Assembly (NCBI RefSeq): GCF_001295795.1
Contig: NZ_LJHY01000031.1
Coordinates: forward strand, 1 to 64,000
Reading direction: 5' to 3'
Length of the DNA stretch: 64,000 bases
Source of the DNA: Novosphingobium sp. AAP83
Lineage (GTDB): Bacteria > Pseudomonadota > Alphaproteobacteria > Sphingomonadales > Sphingomonadaceae
Below, piece after piece: positions 59,241-64,000 of this stretch. The notes beneath the pieces are model-generated. The model had not been told where the DNA came from. It saw only the letters and a program-made list of their open reading frames with translations, and searched no databases. The first letter of the stretch is position 1. Every line of letters begins with the position of its first letter. A program made the translations under genes and the position numbers.

Positions 59241-59972
59241 ATGCACACGGTTCGTAATCGCGTCGCTTCCAAACCGCGCAACAAGGGCAAGATGCCAAAG
59301 CGCGGGCCTCATCCAAAAGCAGAGTCGGCATTCATGCTGAGGTCGGCGAATCCGCCTGCTTTTCCGACAGGCTTGATCGTGCCCCCGCCGCGCGGCGCGA
59401 TGATTACAGCAGTGCCATGGCCCGAAATTGCTGCGCCCGCGACCGGCGTTTGTACTCGGCCGACGCCGTCGTCCAAGATCGCTGCGGGCAAAGCGAAGGC
59501 GGCAAAACCCAAATCGGGCCGGGGTAAAAAGGGGGCGCGAATGGCGCTCAAACCGGGGCCGCATAGGCACCCCATCGCCACGCTTCCTCCGGTCACCGCC
59601 GGGGCAACCCTTGCAAAGGATAAACCCGCCGCGATGCTGACACATGACCTGCTCGACCGTGCGCTTGCAATGCGCCCTATGCCAATCGCGGAAGTGCCGG
59701 TGCCTGCGCCACCACCCCGCGCTCCCGTGACAGCGGTGGCTGACAAACCCATCGCGCGCGGACAAGCGCTGGCCCCGGTGCGCGGGCAGGGTCTGTTTGA
59801 CATCATCGGCCATTGGCTGCGCGATGCCGGGAACTGGCTTATCCGTTTGGATAAAAGCCGCCGCAAAGACGAAGAGCGCGCCCGCATCGCCCAAGCCAAG
59901 GCGCGCCATCACGCACTGCAATCGCAATTCGATGCGCTCGAAGCCCTGCGGGAGGCCGGCAGGGCGGATTGA
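59241..59972 (+). CDS. Hypothetical basic, low-complexity protein
   Basis: 243 residues. The first about 170 residues are rich in Lys, Arg, Ala and Pro with no fold that I can recognise (VASKPRNKGKMPKRGPHPKA, then KAKAAKPKSGRGKKGARMAL). The last about 60 residues are helical with amphipathic FDIIGHWLRDAGNWLIRLDK and a coiled stretch ARIAQAKARHHALQSQFDAL. No signal peptide. It lies between tig and the convergent amidase gene. The strand choice rests on codon bias and the coherent C-terminal helix; function unknown. Confidence 0.6.
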   Translation: MHTVRNRVASKPRNKGKMPKRGPHPKAESAFMLRSANPPAFPTGLIVPPPRGAMITAVPWPEIAAPATGVCTRPTPSSKIAAGKAKAAKPKSGRGKKGARMALKPGPHRHPIATLPPVTAGATLAKDKPAAMLTHDLLDRALAMRPMPIAEVPVPAPPPRAPVTAVADKPIARGQALAPVRGQGLFDIIGHWLRDAGNWLIRLDKSRRKDEERARIAQAKARHHALQSQFDALEALREAGRAD

Positions 59973-59982
59973 GTCCTGCCTG

Positions 59983-61458
59983 CTATTCGCCCCAGCGCTT
60001 GAAGCTTGGCACGGGTACTGTGGCGGTTCGCGCGCGTTCATAAGCGGCACCGGCTTCCAGCACGGCCTTGTCGTTCCACTTTGCGCCCATGAACGATAGG
60101 CCGATGGGCAAGCCTTCGACCGAACCCATCGGCACTGTCAGGTGAGGGTATCCGGCGATGGCAGCAAGGTTGCCTGCGCCCACACCGACAAAGTGATCAC
60201 CCAATACCAGATCGATCGGCCAAGCCGGGCCTTCGGTCGGTGCGATCAGGAAGGCAATGCGGTTGTCGTGGAGCAACTTGTCGATACCCTGCGCCCCTGC
60301 CAGTTTCAGCGAATTGGCGCGCGCTGCTTCATAGGCGGGTTTGTCGGTGGTCGCTTCGGCCTGTTCGAACACGTCCTGGCCGAACCAGCGCAATTCGGCA
60401 GGCGTGGCTTTGTTGAAGGCGATCAGATCGGCCAGCGATTTCGGCCCTTTTGCGGCAGGGGTGGAACGCAAATAGGCCCCCATATCCTCGCGCAGTTCAT
60501 AGAGCAGCACGGTGAATTCATCGCGGCCCATTTCGGGCGGAACAGTGTAATCGATCTCGACCAGTTCTGCACCCGCGGCCTTGAGATCGGCCAGTGCCTT
60601 GTCAAACAGCGCCAGCAAACCCGGATGGCTGCCTGCCTGTTTGCGCAACACGCCCAGACGCACGCCTTTAAGGCTGGCGGTGGCGAGGCCGGTGGTGAAA
60701 TCGGCCTTGCGCTTGTCGGCCTCAGCCGTGGCCGCATCAGCCGGATCGCTGCCTGCCAGCGCGTTCATCAGCAGTGCGGCATCGCCGACTCTGCGGGTCA
60801 TCGGGCCAGCGGTGTCCTGGCTGTGGCTGATCGGCACAACATGGGTGCGGCTGATCAGGCCCACGGTGGGTTTGAAGCCTACGATGCCATTGACCGACGC
60901 GGGACACGTGATCGAGCCATCGGTTTCGGTGCCGATGGCCGCCCATGCCAGCCCTGCTGCAATCGCAGAGCCGCTGCCCGATGACGACCCGCATGGGGTG
61001 CGGTCAATCGCATGAGGGTTCTTTGTCTGACCGCCAGTCGCGCTCCATCCGCTTGAAGAGGAGGACGAGCGGATATTGGCCCATTCGGACAAGTTGGTTT
61101 TGCCCAAAATGACCACACCTGCCTTGCGCAGCCGCGCTACCAGCAGCGCATCGCGACCGGTCACGTTGTCTTTCAGGGCAAGGCTTCCGGCGGTGGTGGC
61201 AAGGGGGCCCGCCGTCTCGATGTTGTCCTTGATCAGCACGGCCTTGCCCGCAAGCGGCCCGGCGATAGTGCGGCTTGCAGCCTCTTCCTTCAGAGCGTCA
61301 GGATTTATTGCAATCACGGCGCCCAGCAGCGGTCCGCCATCATCCAGCGCAGCGATCCGCTCAAGATAGTGTGAAACCGTCTGGCTTTGCACCGGGAAAG
61401 CTGTCAGTGCCGTTGCTGTTGCAGCGGTAACCCTCAGAACCAAAGCGGAAACTTTCAT
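59983..61458 (-). CDS. Amidase signature family protein, exported
   Basis: 491 residues. A signal peptide ([15 protein letters not shown], cleavage near VQSQ) is followed by the amidase signature domain: catalytic Lys in [12 protein letters not shown] and the Ser-rich region [20 protein letters not shown] with GTETDGSI, holding the cis-Ser and nucleophile Ser. It probably hydrolyses an amide in the periplasm; the substrate is unknown. The ATG at 61458 has AGGACAAGAG upstream. The much longer open frame upstream lacks similarity and covers the clpP start. Confidence 0.9.
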   Translation of the reverse strand: MKVSALVLRVTAATATALTAFPVQSQTVSHYLERIAALDDGGPLLGAVIAINPDALKEEAASRTIAGPLAGKAVLIKDNIETAGPLATTAGSLALKDNVTGRDALLVARLRKAGVVILGKTNLSEWANIRSSSSSSGWSATGGQTKNPHAIDRTPCGSSSGSGSAIAAGLAWAAIGTETDGSITCPASVNGIVGFKPTVGLISRTHVVPISHSQDTAGPMTRRVGDAALLMNALAGSDPADAATAEADKRKADFTTGLATASLKGVRLGVLRKQAGSHPGLLALFDKALADLKAAGAELVEIDYTVPPEMGRDEFTVLLYELREDMGAYLRSTPAAKGPKSLADLIAFNKATPAELRWFGQDVFEQAEATTDKPAYEAARANSLKLAGAQGIDKLLHDNRIAFLIAPTEGPAWPIDLVLGDHFVGVGAGNLAAIAGYPHLTVPMGSVEGLPIGLSFMGAKWNDKAVLEAGAAYERARTATVPVPSFKRWGE

Positions 61459-61653
61459 GCTCTCTTGTCCTGCTGCCACCGAATGCATGGTGCTTTGCTG
61501 GCGTAGTGAGTGCATGCAAGACAGACCGCTCGCAACGCCTTTGTGCAGAAACATGGCACATCCATCCACGGGTTTGCGCGGATTTGCAGTTAACGCACTT
61601 GAACATCGCGCCGTGGCACGCGACATAGCAGTTCTAACCAAATGAGGATTCCC

Positions 61654-62361
61654 ATGCTCGACTTGTTCGGCGCTTCGAGCGCCAGTGTTTATGGCGGCCA
61701 GGGCAAGTTCACCCAAGACCCCGTCACAGGTGCCCTGATCCCGGTCGTGGTCGAGCAATCGAGCCGCGGCGAGCGGAGCTTCGACATCTATTCGCGCTTG
61801 CTGCGTGAACGAATCATCTTCGTCACGGGCGAAGTTGAAGACCATATGGCCTCGGTGATCATCGCCCAGCTCCTGTTCCTCGAGTCGGAAAATCCGTCGA
61901 AGGACATTTCGATGTATATTAACTCGCCCGGCGGCGTCGTTACGGCAGGTCTCGCGATCTATGATACGATGCAGTATATTCGCCCACGCGTGTCTACCGT
62001 GTGCATCGGACAAGCCGCATCGATGGGCTCGTTCCTGCTGGCAGCCGGTGAACCCGGTATGCGGATCGCGCTGCCAAACGCGCGGATCATGGTGCACCAG
62101 CCTTCGGGCGGCGCACGCGGCATGGCCTCGGATATCGAGATTCAGGCCCGTGAAATCCTGCGTATCCGCTCGCGCATGAACGATCTTTACGTGAAATTCA
62201 CCGGCCGCAGCCTTGACGAGATCGAAAAGGCGATGGACCGCGATACCTTCCTTGAGGCTGAAGAAGCGTTGAAGTTTGGTATCGTTGACAAGGTCTTCGA
62301 AACCCGTCCGGCAACAGATGCCGCGGGCGAAGTTGAGGGATCGGGCGGCGCGCCTGCGTGA
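61654..62361 (+). CDS. clpP: ATP-dependent Clp protease proteolytic subunit ClpP
   Basis: 235 residues. The catalytic triad is Ser in [11 protein letters not shown], His in [10 protein letters not shown], and Asp in [13 protein letters not shown]. An N-terminal segment of about 25 residues precedes [20 protein letters not shown]. The start at 61654 (GAGGA six bases before) is preferred to the ATG at 61642. A C-terminal extension of about 15 residues is Glu/Gly/Ala-rich. It forms the proteolytic chamber used by ClpX, encoded next. Confidence 0.95.
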   Translation: MLDLFGASSASVYGGQGKFTQDPVTGALIPVVVEQSSRGERSFDIYSRLLRERIIFVTGEVEDHMASVIIAQLLFLESENPSKDISMYINSPGGVVTAGLAIYDTMQYIRPRVSTVCIGQAASMGSFLLAAGEPGMRIALPNARIMVHQPSGGARGMASDIEIQAREILRIRSRMNDLYVKFTGRSLDEIEKAMDRDTFLEAEEALKFGIVDKVFETRPATDAAGEVEGSGGAPA

Positions 62362-62369
62362 ATTACCGG

Positions 62370-62420
62370 TTCTTTTCCCACCGCGCCTTAAGCTTCATGA
62401 AAGGCGCGGCGGGATAAGAA
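62370..62420 (+). other. Stem-loop between clpP and clpX
   Basis: A 20-base stem with two mismatches (62370-62389 with 62401-62420; arms contain CCGCGCCTT and AAGGCGCGG) and an 11-base loop, starting nine bases after the clpP stop. There is no T run. It could stabilise the clpP message, be processed, or partly end transcription. Confidence 0.55.
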
Positions 62421-62513
62421 CTATCACTTGTTTTTAAGTCCGGTTGATTAATGCCCCTGTGGTAGTAGGATAATCGGCACCGCCTCTCGTGGAGGGGCGT
62501 CTGGGATGGACGA

Positions 62514-63773
<1,260 letters not shown>

Positions 63774-63802
63774 ACGCGCTTCTTTCCCGACCGCATACAA
63801 AA

Positions 63803-63836
63803 AGGGCGGGTGCAGCGATGCACCCGCCCTCTTGTT
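63803..63836. terminator. Terminator after clpX
   Basis: A perfect 12-base stem (63803-63814 with 63819-63830, arm AGGGCGGGTGCA), loop GCGA, then CTTGTTT on the plus strand. On the minus strand the hairpin is followed by TTTTTGTATG, so it can also end the fasciclin gene coming from the right. Confidence 0.85.
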
Positions 63837-63870
63837 TATGCCCGCGGTGTGACCCGATGGCGAATTGGCA

Positions 63871-64000
63871 TCAGTTCGGCAGCGAGACAGCATCAGTCAC
63901 GTGAATGACGCCGTTTTTTTGCATGATATCAGCTGCAATGACGTGGGCCATGCCGCCCTTCTCATCGGTGAGCGTGACCTTGCCACCCATCAGCGATGCG
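63871..64000 (-). CDS. Fasciclin domain-containing protein, 3' end (partial)
   Basis: The last 43 codons are in the window. They include GKVTLTDEKGGMAHVIAADI then QKNGVIHVTDAVSLP, the H2-type end of a fasciclin (FAS1) domain with the VIHVTD motif. FAS1 proteins are small secreted or periplasmic adhesion-type proteins. The upstream part and start lie beyond the window's right end. Confidence 0.82.
   Translation of the reverse strand, partial: ASLMGGKVTLTDEKGGMAHVIAADIMQKNGVIHVTDAVSLPN

Noticed and set aside
59232..59256. EcfG-like GGAAC-N16-CGTA
   Set aside because: The -10 element deviates, and the ATG of the gene lies inside the spacer.
61598..61626. RpoH-like CTTGAA...CGACAT upstream of clpP
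   Set aside because: The -10 match is poor and the spacing about three bases too long, though heat control of clpP would be expected.
61459..62097. Upstream extension of the amidase frame (to 704 residues)
   Set aside because: It overlaps the clpP start region on the other strand and would bury an evident signal peptide.

Overview
The window looks like chromosome from an alphaproteobacterium of the Sphingomonadales, probably Sphingomonadaceae. The evidence is high GC, a PhyR-NepR-EcfG general stress locus with a PhyP-type sensor kinase between ecfG and phyR, Fe-type SodB, a sigma54-dependent flagellar locus, and a dispersed palindrome containing TTCGACAAGCTCAG that is common in this order (recalled, not searched). 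Most of the window is ordinary core chromosome in tightly overlapping operons. I see no prophage, CRISPR array, rRNA or complete insertion sequence.

Layout. 1-6409: tail of an unidentified gene, a terminator, then a six-gene minus-strand operon (RDD, SpoIIM-like, DUF58, MoxR ATPase, DUF4350, DUF4129) with 4-base overlaps, following pheA. 6416-17992: housekeeping genes (pheA, membrane cytochrome c, HxlR regulator with divergent NAD(P)-binding reductase, rlmE, Ppx/GppA, tRNA-Gln, LOG, GNAT, thiD, DUF1272, glmM, dicarboxylate symporter, sodB). 19319-23675: the general stress response locus (ecfG, nepR, phyP-like, phyR, a single-domain response regulator). It carries four exact EcfG-type promoters, one of which drives a probable GsrN-like small RNA. 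23703-28447: lipid and envelope genes (a GNAT-like acyltransferase candidate, a fatty acid desaturase, lptG, lptF).

28877-45115: a flagellar locus of about 16 kb. On the minus strand it holds flgBCDEFGHIJKL followed by motAB. On the plus strand it holds a MotA/TolQ-like and MotB/ExbD-like pair, flgA, flgM, flgN-like, a lytic transglycosylase, flhA and fliA. Three sigma54-type -24/-12 sites precede flgB, flgA and the transglycosylase-flhA-fliA operon. FlgM and FliA form the later checkpoint.

45167-64000: L,D-transpeptidase, DUF418 protein, a Sel1/SPOR protein divergent from a ParA, small DNA-binding-like protein and TPR/SPOR lipoprotein set, pyrC-like and pyrB, sppA, a 273-bp MITE-like element with perfect 35-bp inverted termini, a stress-promoter-driven 61-residue protein, tRNA-Leu, then tig, clpP and clpX interrupted by a hypothetical gene and an amidase, and finally part of a fasciclin-domain gene.

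The points I find most interesting are the stress small RNA with a C-rich loop complementary to the nepR leader, the extra stator-like pair in the flagellar locus, the reduced hook proteins and cysteine-free FlgH, the MITE that supplies a gene's stop codon, and the pseudo-dihydroorotase next to pyrB. Coordinates of short sites were read by eye and could be off by a base.
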